Notes: a model not told the origin generated them from the sequence alone. A stretch of DNA of 64,000 nucleotides from Onishia taeanensis (GCF_003268885.1 NZ_QLSX01000003.1:310001-374000); one strand, 5' to 3'; shown: positions 30,911 to 39,856, numbered from the stretch's first letter. Numbers and translations: made by a program.

Positions 30911-31015
30911 TCGCCTCTCGCGTTGATGGGCGGCGTGTACTGAAAAGGAGTTCATGGTGGTAACCCCTATTATTCAAGGTTTACGACGTCTGTTTTCTCG
31001 CCTGATGAGTCACAA

Positions 31016-31041
31016 AAGCGCCGCCCAGAGTGGCGGCGCTT
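31016..31041. other. Strong hairpin in the leader of the ATP-grasp gene
   Basis: A perfect ten-base stem (AAGCGCCGCC with its complement) has a six-base loop. It lies about 50 bases before the ATP-grasp start codon. No T tract follows on the plus strand; on the minus strand TTTTG follows. It may act as a processing or attenuation hairpin that tunes expression after the amidase gene. Confidence 0.65.
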
Positions 31042-31094
31042 CACCCTCCGCCTCGCAAGCAGCGCAGGAACGTCACCCAAAAGGAGCCAGCTCC

Positions 31095-32564
31095 ATGACA
31101 ACAACACTAACCAGCATCTCCGATGTGCGCCGTTTCTTTCATAACAACAAGGAGCCGGTCTACTTCATTTCGGCGACCAACTTCAACCTGCTGGGGATCG
31201 GCGACTGGGTGGGTAATTTCCGCCACATCAATTACATCAACTGCTTCGATGACAAGCAGAAGAACGTTTTCGTGCCCAAGGAGAAGTTCCCGCGCGACTT
31301 CGAGAGCATCGAGGACATCAACAACTATCTGCTCGAGCATAAGGAAGTCATCGACTATATCCGTTCTCGTGGCGAGCAGGGGGTGGCTGCCTTCCTGATG
31401 TTCGACGAGCACACCGAGGAAATCTGCGAACAGCTGGGGCTGCGGGTGGCCTTCCCGCCGGCCAAGCTGCGTTCGCGGATGGACAACAAGATCGAAACGG
31501 TGCGTATCGGCAACAAGGTTGGCGTACCCAGCGTGCCCAACGTGCTGGCCAAGGTCGACAGCTATCAGCACCTGATGGAAGTCAGCAAGGAGCTGGGCAC
31601 CAACGATCTGGTCATCCAGTCGGCCTATGGCGACTCCGGCCATACGACCTTCTTCGTTTCCAATGAAGACGAGTACTACCGCCACGCCGAAGAGATCGAG
31701 GCCGAGGAAGAGGTCAAGATCATGAAGCGCATCAACTGCCGCGGCTCGGCCATCGAAGCCTGTGCGACGCGCTGTGGCACCGTGGTGGGCCCACTGATGA
31801 CCGAACTGGTCGGCTTCAAGACGCTGACACCCTACAAGGGCGGCTGGTGCGGCAACGAGATGTTCGCCGGTGCCTTCACCCAGGAAGTGCGTGACAAGGC
31901 CCAGGAATACACCAACAAGTTTGGCGAGGCGCTGCGCGAGGAAGGCTATCGTGGCTACTTCGAACTCGACTTCCTGATCGACATGGACACCAACGATGTC
32001 TATCTGGGCGAACTCAATCCGCGGGTTACCGGTGCCAGCTCGTTGACCAACGTGGCTGCCTTCGCCCATTCGGATGTGCCGCTGTTCCTGTTCCACCTGC
32101 TTGAGTTCTCGAGCCAGGATTTCGATATCGACATCCAGGCCGTCAACGATCGCTGGGCACACCCTGATAGCATCGATAGCTGGAGCCAACTTGTGATCAA
32201 GCACACCGATGAAACGGTGGATCTGCTGACACAGGCGCCGCAGTCCGGCGTCTGGCGCATGGCGGTGGACGGTAGCATCGCATTCGATCACTACGATTCC
32301 CACCCACATGCCGCCGAGAGCGAGCAAGAGGCCTTCTTCATGCGCATCAGTGGCGTTGGCGACTTCCGCTATGAGGGCGCGGACCTCGGCATCCTGATCA
32401 CCCGTGGACGACTGATGGATGATGACTTCCAGCTCACCGAGCGCGCCAAGGCCTGGATCGATGCCATTCGTGGGCAGTATGCCGGTCAGTCGGTGCAGGA
32501 TCCGGTGGTGGAGCAGGTGGCCGTGAATCATGCGGTAGGCGGCGGCAACTTCAAGATCCTTTGA
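31095..32564 (+). CDS. ATP-grasp ligase (biotin-carboxylase-like fold, substrate unknown)
   Basis: A 489-residue ATP-dependent carboxylate-amine ligase. The ATP-grasp core spans about residues 110-330: DNKIETVRIGNKVGVPSVPN, LVIQSAYGDSGHTTFFV and the Mg-binding end YLGELNPRVTGAS with Glu306 and Asn308. Automated annotation often calls such proteins biotin carboxylase, but there is no biotin carrier or carboxyltransferase here and the N-terminus (FISATNFNLLGIGDWVG) is not that of AccC. Members usually join an acyl-phosphate to an amine or amino acid. ATG at 31095 follows aaggag. It overlaps the next gene. Confidence 0.85.
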   Translation: MTTTLTSISDVRRFFHNNKEPVYFISATNFNLLGIGDWVGNFRHINYINCFDDKQKNVFVPKEKFPRDFESIEDINNYLLEHKEVIDYIRSRGEQGVAAFLMFDEHTEEICEQLGLRVAFPPAKLRSRMDNKIETVRIGNKVGVPSVPNVLAKVDSYQHLMEVSKELGTNDLVIQSAYGDSGHTTFFVSNEDEYYRHAEEIEAEEEVKIMKRINCRGSAIEACATRCGTVVGPLMTELVGFKTLTPYKGGWCGNEMFAGAFTQEVRDKAQEYTNKFGEALREEGYRGYFELDFLIDMDTNDVYLGELNPRVTGASSLTNVAAFAHSDVPLFLFHLLEFSSQDFDIDIQAVNDRWAHPDSIDSWSQLVIKHTDETVDLLTQAPQSGVWRMAVDGSIAFDHYDSHPHAAESEQEAFFMRISGVGDFRYEGADLGILITRGRLMDDDFQLTERAKAWIDAIRGQYAGQSVQDPVVEQVAVNHAVGGGNFKIL

Positions 32565-33610
32565 TGATGGATTCCGCTATGGGACGGGCCGGACGCCAGT
32601 GGGGCGCTGACGCGGTCAAACAGCTGGCCTTTCGCACCGTCCATGAACCGCAGGCTGGCGCGAAGTGGCAATCGCTGTTTGAACTCCACTGGCCGGCTTA
32701 TGAGCGCTGGTTCTTGTCGGAAGGCGAACGGGAGCGGCCAGGGTACCTGGCCGGCTTCAATGCCATGCGACGCCACATGCCCGAGCTGCTGCCGACCTAC
32801 GAGCGTTTGTGTGAGCTCGCTGGCGGCGGTGATCTCTCCTCGCGCATGCTGAGCCTCTATCGCCCGCCAGCCTATATCACCGGTTGTTCACAGGCTGTGC
32901 TTGCCAACGGCAACAGCAATCTGCTGGTGCGCAACTACGATTACCCGCCCGAGCTGTGCGAGGGCACCATCCTGTCCTCGTGCTGGAACGGGCGGCAGGT
33001 GATCGCCATGACCGACTGTCTGTGGGGTGTGCTTGACGGCATGAACGACAGCGGCCTGGCGGTGTCGCTGGCCTTCGGGGGGCGGACCGTGGTTGGCGAC
33101 GGCTTCGGTGCGCCGATGATCCTGCGCTATATCCTCGAGTTCTGTGATACCACCCCCGAGGCGGCCGAGGTGTTGGCGCGGGTGCCGACGCACATGGCCT
33201 ACAACATCACCGTCGATGATGCCCAAGGGCGTTACATCACGGCGATGATTGCGCCGGATCGCAAGGCCACCATCAAGCGCGTGCCGGTGGCGACCAACCA
33301 TCAAAAGAAGATCGAGTGGTATGCCCACGCGTTGGCGTCGGAAACGCTGATCCGCGAGCGCCAGCTCTCGATCCTAGTTGATGACGACGCCACCACCGAG
33401 GAGCGTCTGGTTTCTGCGTTCTTCGCGCCGCCGCTTTACCGTACCGACCACCGTCGCGGATTGGGCACCGTTTACACCTCGGTGTACCGGCCCTTACAGG
33501 GGCGCGTGCAGTTTCATTGGCCGTCGCACGACCTCGACCTGAGCTTCACGCACTTTCCCGAGACCAATTTCATCATTCACTACGGGCCCCGGCACCACGG
33601 TGCCGGCTAG
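32561..33610 (+). CDS. C45-type Ntn-hydrolase/acyltransferase (IAT-like)
   Basis: A protein of about 349 residues related to isopenicillin N acyltransferase and choloylglycine-like Ntn hydrolases. The expected autocatalytic cleavage and nucleophile is Cys109 in ITGCSQAV, followed by the family motif LLVRNYDYPPEL. FHLSF-type C-terminal motifs are replaced by LSFTHFPETNF. These enzymes self-cleave before the Cys, then hydrolyse or transfer an acyl amide. The start overlaps the ATP-grasp stop (ATGATGATG at 32561-32569), so the two are translationally coupled. A role in removing or exchanging the group added by the ATP-grasp enzyme is inferred. Confidence 0.82.
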   Translation: MMMDSAMGRAGRQWGADAVKQLAFRTVHEPQAGAKWQSLFELHWPAYERWFLSEGERERPGYLAGFNAMRRHMPELLPTYERLCELAGGGDLSSRMLSLYRPPAYITGCSQAVLANGNSNLLVRNYDYPPELCEGTILSSCWNGRQVIAMTDCLWGVLDGMNDSGLAVSLAFGGRTVVGDGFGAPMILRYILEFCDTTPEAAEVLARVPTHMAYNITVDDAQGRYITAMIAPDRKATIKRVPVATNHQKKIEWYAHALASETLIRERQLSILVDDDATTEERLVSAFFAPPLYRTDHRRGLGTVYTSVYRPLQGRVQFHWPSHDLDLSFTHFPETNFIIHYGPRHHGAG

Positions 33611-33630
33611 CCTATCGATTACGCTGCTTG

Positions 33631-33677
33631 CGGGCAGAATGCCCGTGGCAGTTGCATAATGACAAGCAGCACTGCTG
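33631..33677 (+). other. Two hairpins before the PLP enzyme start
   Basis: CGGGCA-GAA-TGCCCG (33631-33645) and CAGCA-C-TGCTG (33667-33677) are perfect short inverted repeats. The second overlaps the likely ribosome-binding region (ctgggga) and could hide it. Confidence 0.45.
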
Positions 33678-33687
33678 GGGACGCACC

Positions 33688-36477
33688 ATGAGCGATACGA
33701 TTGGAACAGACACGCCGTATACGGCCCTGGGGTTCTACCATAAGATCTCCCAGCTTCGTGCCGATACCTGGAATGCTCTCAAGCGAGATCTTGGCAAGCT
33801 GATTCACCTCAAGGACGACGCCCAGTCCCGTAATTTGGTCAAGGCCGTCGACATCAAGCTGACCCGCCTGGAGATCATTGAGGACTATCACGCTTTCCCC
33901 TCCAAGGAAGACTTTCGCCACCTTTGGCACCTGTTCAACCGCCAGGAATATTCGCTGCTCGAGAAGGTGGTCAAGCGCCTGGTGCGGGCGATGATCAGCG
34001 AGTCCTACCGTCGTCGCCAGGTCGATCTCAGCGAGACCGACGCCGATGCGGAAGACCTTGAGACCCTGGATGCCCTGGCGCAGCTGCGTCGCGGTCACCC
34101 GACCTCCAACAGCTCCTCGCAGCCCTACTTCGAGGTGTTGATCGTCGATGCCATGTCGCTGCAGGAAGAGGAAGTGGTGCGCGAAGCGTTCCATAACCTG
34201 CGGCGCCCCGAGGACAAGTTCGTCTACGATGTGGTGACGGTGCGCAGCTTCGAGGATGCGTTGATCGCGATCCTAGTCAACCCGAACATTCAGGCCTGCC
34301 TGATTCGCTACGAATTCCCCTACAAGTCGAAGTACAATCTGAGCGCGCTGCGCAACTATCTCGAAGGTATCTCCGAAGTCGAACTCGAGACCAAGTCCGA
34401 GGCCGAACGCAGCATTCTGCTGAGCTCAATGATTCGCGAGATTCGCCCGGAGATCGATCAGTTCCTGGTCACCAGTGGCGATGTGGAAGTCACCGCCAGC
34501 CGAGATATCCGTCACTTCAACCGGATTTTCTACCGCGAAACGGACTATATCGAGCAGCACCACACCATCCTGCGTGCCATCGACAACCGCTTCCGCACGC
34601 CGTTCTTCGATGCGCTGCGGGAGTATAGCCGCAAGCCCACCGGGGTCTTCCATGCCATGCCGATCTCCCGGGGCAAATCGATCACCCGCTCCCACTGGGC
34701 GGGGCAGATGATCGACTTCTACGGCATCAATATCTTCCTGGCGGAGACCTCGGCGACGTCCGGCGGGCTGGATTCCCTGTTGCAGCCCTATGGGCCGATC
34801 AAGAAGGCCCAGGAGTACGCGGCCCGCGCCTTTGGTTCGCGGCAGAGCTTCTTCGTCACCAACGGCACCTCGACGGCCAACAAGATCGTCGTGCAGGCGC
34901 TGGTCAAGCCGCGCGACATCGTGCTGGTCGATCGCGACTGCCACAAGTCGCACCACTACGGCATGGTGCTGAGCGGCGCTCACGTGGCCTATTTGGATTC
35001 CTATCCGCTCAACGATTATTCGATGTACGGCGCCGTGCCGCTGCGCGAGATCAAGAAGACCCTGCTGGAATACAAGCGTTCGGGGCAGCTCGACAAGGTC
35101 AAGATGCTGCTGCTGACCAACTGTACCTTCGACGGCGTGGTCTACAACGTGCGTCGGGTCATGGAAGAGTGTCTGGCCATCAAGCCTGACCTGGTCTTTC
35201 TGTGGGACGAGGCCTGGTTTGCCTTTGCCACCTTCAACCCGACCTATCGCCCGCGCACCGCGATGCATGCCGCGCGCCATCTGCGCGACCGCTATCGCAG
35301 CGAGGAGTATGCGGCGGAATATGCCGCCTGGAAGGAAGAGTTTGATCAGCTGGATCCGGATGACGATGCCACCTGGCTCGATCGGCCGCTGATGCCGGAC
35401 CCGGAAACCGTGAGGGTGCGTACCTATGCTACCCATTCGACCCACAAGACCCTGACGTCACTGCGCCAGGGGTCGATGATTCACGTCTACGATCAGGACT
35501 ACCGCCAGAAGGTCGAGGCGCCGTTCCACGAAGCCTACATGACCCACACCTCGACCTCGCCCAACTACCAGATTCTGGCCTCGTTGGACGTGGGACGCAT
35601 GCAGGCTGAGATGGAAGGTTTTGAGCTGGTGCACTCCCAGGTCGAGGCGGCGCTATCGTTGCGCGAGCAGCTCTATACCAACCCGTTGTTGAAAAAGTAT
35701 TTCGAGGTGCTCAAGAACAGTGATCTGGTGCCTGCCGAGTTCCGCCAGTCAGGGGTCGAGACCTACTACGACCCCAATGCGGGCTGGAACAAGATGGAAG
35801 AGGCCTGGGCCCAGGATGAGTTCGTGGTTGACCCGACGCGCATCACCCTGTCGATCGGCAAGACGGGTATCGACGGCGATGCCTTCAAGAACGACTACCT
35901 GATGAACCAGTACGGTATTCAGATCAACAAGACCTCGCGCAATACCGTGCTGTTCATGACCAACATCGGCACCACTCGCGGCGCGATCGCCTATCTGCTG
36001 GACGTGCTGATCAAGCTGGCCAAGTCTTTCGACCGTCGCTGGGAGGAAAGCAGTCGCCCTGAACGCAAGATCATCGAGCATCAGGTCAAGTCGCTGACCC
36101 ACGACCTGCCACCGCTGCCGGACTTTAGTCGCTTCCATGATGCCTTTAGGCCGCATGTGGAGGCTGGCACGCCGGATGGCGATATTCGCCGTGCCTACTT
36201 CCTCAGCTACGATGAGGAAAACACCGAGTACCTGCGCTTCGACAATGGCGAACTGCAGCGTGCCATGGTGGCGGGTCGCGACGTGGTCTCGGCGAGCTTC
36301 GTGATCCCCTATCCGCCGGGCTTCCCGGTGCTGGTGCCGGGTCAGGTGATCAGCGAGGAAATTCTCTACTTCCTGCAGGCCCTCGATGTGAAAGAGATCC
36401 ACGGCTATCGCCCGGAGCTTGGCCTGATCGTGTTCACCGAAGAGGCGCTGCTGGCGACTTCCGAGGGTGCCGACTGA
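33688..36477 (+). CDS. Orn/Lys/Arg-decarboxylase-like PLP enzyme, oversized
   Basis: A 929-residue fold-I PLP enzyme; inducible bacterial Lys/Orn/Arg decarboxylases are about 710-755. Order: helical N-terminal extension (1-130), receiver-like wing domain (about 140-260, with FEVLIVDAM), linker, PLP core (VTNGTSTANKIV, stacking His419 in DCHKSHHYG, Asp507 in DEAWFAF, Schiff-base Lys587 in STHKTL), and C-terminal domain with IPYPPGFPVLVPGQ. Asp507 and Lys587 are 80 residues apart against about 37 in LdcI, because a charged segment is inserted (DRYRSEEYAAEYAAWKEE, then DQLDPDDDATW). It should decarboxylate a basic amino acid; in this locus diaminobutyrate is a candidate substrate by inference. 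Confidence 0.85.
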   Translation: MSDTIGTDTPYTALGFYHKISQLRADTWNALKRDLGKLIHLKDDAQSRNLVKAVDIKLTRLEIIEDYHAFPSKEDFRHLWHLFNRQEYSLLEKVVKRLVRAMISESYRRRQVDLSETDADAEDLETLDALAQLRRGHPTSNSSSQPYFEVLIVDAMSLQEEEVVREAFHNLRRPEDKFVYDVVTVRSFEDALIAILVNPNIQACLIRYEFPYKSKYNLSALRNYLEGISEVELETKSEAERSILLSSMIREIRPEIDQFLVTSGDVEVTASRDIRHFNRIFYRETDYIEQHHTILRAIDNRFRTPFFDALREYSRKPTGVFHAMPISRGKSITRSHWAGQMIDFYGINIFLAETSATSGGLDSLLQPYGPIKKAQEYAARAFGSRQSFFVTNGTSTANKIVVQALVKPRDIVLVDRDCHKSHHYGMVLSGAHVAYLDSYPLNDYSMYGAVPLREIKKTLLEYKRSGQLDKVKMLLLTNCTFDGVVYNVRRVMEECLAIKPDLVFLWDEAWFAFATFNPTYRPRTAMHAARHLRDRYRSEEYAAEYAAWKEEFDQLDPDDDATWLDRPLMPDPETVRVRTYATHSTHKTLTSLRQGSMIHVYDQDYRQKVEAPFHEAYMTHTSTSPNYQILASLDVGRMQAEMEGFELVHSQVEAALSLREQLYTNPLLKKYFEVLKNSDLVPAEFRQSGVETYYDPNAGWNKMEEAWAQDEFVVDPTRITLSIGKTGIDGDAFKNDYLMNQYGIQINKTSRNTVLFMTNIGTTRGAIAYLLDVLIKLAKSFDRRWEESSRPERKIIEHQVKSLTHDLPPLPDFSRFHDAFRPHVEAGTPDGDIRRAYFLSYDEENTEYLRFDNGELQRAMVAGRDVVSASFVIPYPPGFPVLVPGQVISEEILYFLQALDVKEIHGYRPELGLIVFTEEALLATSEGAD

Positions 36478-36520
36478 CGCCTACTGATCGTTCTTAGACC
36501 CACCACTGACTGCCAAGCAA

Positions 36521-36562
36521 CGCCTTCGCCCCGGCCATTCGGCCGGGGCGAAGGCGTTTCTG
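36521..36562 (+). terminator. Strong terminator after the four-gene module
   Basis: A 16-base perfect stem (CGCCTTCGCCCCGGCC with its complement) closes a four-base ATTC loop and runs into tttct. It separates the module from doeC. Confidence 0.85.
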
Positions 36563-36792
36563 GCCCCCCCTTTTTTGCCCGGCGTATGTCCGCCTCTGTT
36601 GCCCAAGAGAGTATCCAACAGAAGATTCTGCTGCTTTCGTCCTTAACACGAAAAAAACCTGGCGCTGACGGCAGTCCAACAAAAAGTCTCGTCCTCCTCT
36701 ACCCCTTACGCTGTAGGCATCAGGCGGCGGCTGCCGTCCGACCCTATTGCATGCGTTAGCGCCATGGGCGCTGCTTTTCCAGGAGGTGTTTC
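36563..36792 (+). promoter_or_regulatory. Promoter region of doeC with an inverted repeat
   Basis: About 230 bases carry no gene. CAACAGAA-GA-TTCTGCTG (36616-36633) is an 8-2-8 inverted repeat with one mismatch and is the best operator candidate. A separate promoter for doeCD is implied by the terminator just upstream. Confidence 0.45.
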
Positions 36793-38286
36793 ATGAAAGT
36801 GTCCACGACGGTGACTCAGCGACTCGACGATCCCCGCCTGTTCCGCCAGTACGCCTATGTCGACGGCAAGTGGACCCATGGTGATGGTGGCCGCGAAGAG
36901 GCCGTGACCGATCCGGCCACTGGTGAGGTCCTGGGCCATATCCCCTGGCTGGAAGCCGACCAGATTCGCGGCGCAGTGGATGCCGCCGAGCGTGCCTTCG
37001 TCCAGTGGCGTGCGCTGCGTGCCGACGAGCGCGCCGACCGTCTGCTGGCCTGGTACGACCTTCTGCAGGCGCACCGCGAAGACCTGGCCATCCTGATGTC
37101 CATGGAGCAGGGCAAGCCGCTACCGGATGCCCGCGGCGAAGTGGAATATGGCGCCAGCTTCATCAAATGGTTCGCCGAGCAGGGCAAGCGTACCTTCGGT
37201 GAAACCATTCCGAGCCACATTCCCAATGCGGCCCTGGGCACCATCAAGGAGCCGATCGGTATCGCCGCCCTGATCACGCCCTGGAACTTCCCGCTGGCGA
37301 TGATCACTCGCAAGGCGGCTGCCGCCATGGCCGCCGGCTGCCCGGTGATCGTCAAGCCGGCCGGCGAGACGCCGTTCTCGGCGCTGGCGCTGGCCGAGCT
37401 TGCCGAGCGGGCCAGCATTCCCGCGGGTATCTTCAACGTGGTACTGGGCGAGCCTGCCGAGGTGTCCTCGATTCTGTGCAAAGAGGAGCGCGTCAAGGCG
37501 CTGTCCTTCACCGGCTCCACCCGGGTTGGGCGGCTGTTGCTCGAGCAGAGCGCCGGCACCGTCAAGCGTGTCTCGCTGGAGCTTGGCGGCAACGCGCCCT
37601 TCATTGTCGGCCCGGATATGGACCCGCATGAGGCCGCCCTGGCAGCGGTTGCTGCCAAGTTTCAGACCGCCGGCCAGGATTGCCTGGCGGCCAACCGCAT
37701 CCTGGTACACGAGTCGATCCATGACGCCTTCGTCGAGCACTTCGCCGAGCGCATGGCGGCGCTGACCGTCGGCAACGGCCTGCAGAGCGAGGTCGATCTC
37801 GGCCCGCTGATTCACGGCCAGGCGGTCGAGAAGGCCTCGAGCATTGTCGACGACGCCATCTCCCGGGGCGCGACCCTGGTGGCCGGCGATCAGTCGGCGG
37901 CGCCCGGACCCAACTTCTTCATGCCGGTGCTGCTGACCGGTGTGACCCGCGAGATGAAAGTCTGGCGCGAAGAGAACTTCGCCCCGGTGGCCGGCATCAC
38001 CGCCTATAGCGACGACGATGAAGTCATCGCCATGGCCAACGACACCGAATACGGCCTTGCCGCCTATGTCTACACCCACGACATCCGCCGCATCTGGAAG
38101 CTGATGCGGGCGCTGGAATACGGCATGGTCTCGGTCAACTCGGTCAAGATGACCGGGCCGCCGATTCCCTTCGGTGGCGTCAAGCAGTCAGGGCTTGGGC
38201 GTGAAGGCGGCGTCAGCGGCATCGATGAGTACCTGGAGACCAAGTACTACTGCCTGGGCGCCCTGGGCTCAGTGTCAGGAAGCTAG
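36793..38286 (+). CDS. doeC: Aldehyde dehydrogenase DoeC (aspartate-semialdehyde oxidation)
   Basis: Oxidises L-aspartate-4-semialdehyde, formed by DoeD from diaminobutyrate, to aspartate. 497 residues; closest in type to succinate-semialdehyde dehydrogenases (GabD). Glu263 in ELGGNAPF, Cys297 in AGQDCLAANR and PWNFPLAMITRKAAAA are present. ATG at 36793 follows a strong aggaggtg. It lies directly upstream of doeD, which supports the DoeC call over a generic GabD call. Confidence 0.88.
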   Translation: MKVSTTVTQRLDDPRLFRQYAYVDGKWTHGDGGREEAVTDPATGEVLGHIPWLEADQIRGAVDAAERAFVQWRALRADERADRLLAWYDLLQAHREDLAILMSMEQGKPLPDARGEVEYGASFIKWFAEQGKRTFGETIPSHIPNAALGTIKEPIGIAALITPWNFPLAMITRKAAAAMAAGCPVIVKPAGETPFSALALAELAERASIPAGIFNVVLGEPAEVSSILCKEERVKALSFTGSTRVGRLLLEQSAGTVKRVSLELGGNAPFIVGPDMDPHEAALAAVAAKFQTAGQDCLAANRILVHESIHDAFVEHFAERMAALTVGNGLQSEVDLGPLIHGQAVEKASSIVDDAISRGATLVAGDQSAAPGPNFFMPVLLTGVTREMKVWREENFAPVAGITAYSDDDEVIAMANDTEYGLAAYVYTHDIRRIWKLMRALEYGMVSVNSVKMTGPPIPFGGVKQSGLGREGGVSGIDEYLETKYYCLGALGSVSGS

Positions 38287-38304
38287 CCAGGCCATCGAAC
38301 GCAC

Positions 38305-38346
38305 AGCACTCAAGACACAGCTCTCAAGACAGAGCTCCCAAGATTA
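38305..38346. repeat. 14-bp tandem array between doeC and doeD
   Basis: Three contiguous 14-base units: AGCACTCAAGACAC, AGCTCTCAAGACAG and AGCTCCCAAGATTA. The array starts 18 bases after the doeC stop. Confidence 0.85.
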
Positions 38347-38374
38347 GTGGTCTTGAATAATTGATCTGAACCTT

Positions 38375-38397
38375 CTCCCCGGTGGGATGCCGGGGAG
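38375..38397 (+). other. Leader hairpin before doeD
   Basis: CTCCCCGG and CCGGGGAG pair around a seven-base loop 21 bases before the doeD start codon, without a T tract. It may be a processing or stability element in a doeCD transcript. Confidence 0.5.
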
Positions 38398-38418
38398 CAC
38401 GAGAAAAGAGAGAACGAA

Positions 38419-39825
38419 ATGAGCCAGCAGCACCAGGAGCTGATCGATCGCGACCGCAAGGTCACCTTCCATGCGTCCACCCACCTGCGTGACTTTGCCC
38501 ATGGCGATGCGCCGGGCCGAGTCATTACCGGTGGCAAGGGCATCAATATTGTCGATATGGATGGTCGCGAGTTCATCGACGGCTTTGCCGGCCTGTACTG
38601 CGTCAACATCGGCTATGGCCGCACTGAGGTGGCTGACGCCATCTACAAGCAGGCCCTGCAGATGTCCTATTACCACACCTATGTGGGGCACTCCAACGAG
38701 GCGCAGATCGAGCTTTCCGAGAAGATTCTCGAGCTGGCCGGTCCCGGCATGTCCAAGGTCTACTACGGCATGTCAGGCAGCGATGCCAACGAGACCCAGC
38801 TCAAGCTGGTGCGTTATTACAACAACGTGCTCGGCCGCCCGCAGAAGAAGAAAGTCATTTCGCGGATGCGTGGCTATCACGGCTCCGGTATCGCATCGGG
38901 TTCACTGACCGGTCTGAAGGCGTTTCACGATCATTTCGACCTGCCGATCGATACCATCCGCCACACCGAGGCGCCGTATTACTACCACCGTGCCGCCGAG
39001 CAGGAAGGCATGAGCGAGCAGGAATTCTCGGCCTACTGCGCGACCCGGCTCGAGGAAATGATTCTCGCCGAAGGCCCCGACACCGTGGCCGCCTTCATCG
39101 GCGAGCCGGTGCTCGGCACCGGTGGCATCGTGCCGCCGCCGGAAGGCTACTGGGCAGCGATCCAGGCGGTGCTCGACAAGTACGACGTGCTGCTGATCGC
39201 CGATGAGGTGGTCTGTGGTTTCGGGCGTATCGGCACCAACTTCGGCAGCCATCACTACGGCATCAAGCCGGACCTGATCACCGTGGCCAAGGGCCTGACC
39301 AGCGCCTACCAGCCGCTGTCCGGGGTGATCGTCGGCGATCGGGTATGGAAGGTGCTGGAGCAGGGCACCGGTGAATACGGCCCGATCGGCCACGGCTGGA
39401 CCTACTCAGGTCATGCGCTGGGCTGTGCGGCGGGACTTGCCAACCTCAAGATCATCGAGCGCGAAGGCCTTACCGCCAACGCCGCCGAGACCGGCGCCTA
39501 CCTGCAGCAGCAGATGCAGGCGACCTTCGGGGACCACCCGATCGTCGGCCAGGCTCGCGGTGTGGGCATGCTGGCCTCGCTCGAGTTCTCCGCCAATCCG
39601 GCCAAGCGCGCTCACTTCGATCCGAGCCTCAAGGTTGGCCCGCGGATCGCCGCGGCGGCCTTCGAGGAGAACCTGATCGCGCGTGCCATGCCGCAGGGCG
39701 ATATCCTCGGTTTCGCGCCGCCGCTGATTACCACTCCCGACCAGGTCGACGAGATCATCGCGCGCGCCAAGCGCGCCGTGGACAAGGTGACCGACGAACT
39801 CACCGCATCGGGCGATCTGCGCTGA
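38419..39825 (+). CDS. doeD: L-2,4-diaminobutyrate transaminase DoeD
   Basis: A class III PLP aminotransferase of 468 residues that converts diaminobutyrate to aspartate semialdehyde. The PLP Lys291 lies in ITVAKGLTSAYQPLSG, with DEVVCGFGRIG and YYGMSGSDANETQLKLVRYYNN. The start has an agagaacgaa leader with modest Shine-Dalgarno similarity. The set doeA, B, C, D completes ectoine to aspartate. Confidence 0.92.
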   Translation: MSQQHQELIDRDRKVTFHASTHLRDFAHGDAPGRVITGGKGINIVDMDGREFIDGFAGLYCVNIGYGRTEVADAIYKQALQMSYYHTYVGHSNEAQIELSEKILELAGPGMSKVYYGMSGSDANETQLKLVRYYNNVLGRPQKKKVISRMRGYHGSGIASGSLTGLKAFHDHFDLPIDTIRHTEAPYYYHRAAEQEGMSEQEFSAYCATRLEEMILAEGPDTVAAFIGEPVLGTGGIVPPPEGYWAAIQAVLDKYDVLLIADEVVCGFGRIGTNFGSHHYGIKPDLITVAKGLTSAYQPLSGVIVGDRVWKVLEQGTGEYGPIGHGWTYSGHALGCAAGLANLKIIEREGLTANAAETGAYLQQQMQATFGDHPIVGQARGVGMLASLEFSANPAKRAHFDPSLKVGPRIAAAAFEENLIARAMPQGDILGFAPPLITTPDQVDEIIARAKRAVDKVTDELTASGDLR

Positions 39826-39856
39826 GCGAGGCCAGGTCAGGCAAGCGCCGACTGAG

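Noticed and set aside
31107-32531. Long open frame (474 codons) opposite the ATP-grasp gene
   Set aside because: Shadow of a motif-rich gene; no start context and no recognised domain.
31095-32564. Biotin carboxylase label for the ATP-grasp gene
   Set aside because: No biotin carrier, carboxyltransferase or AccC-type N-terminus is present, and the neighbours are amide-metabolism enzymes.
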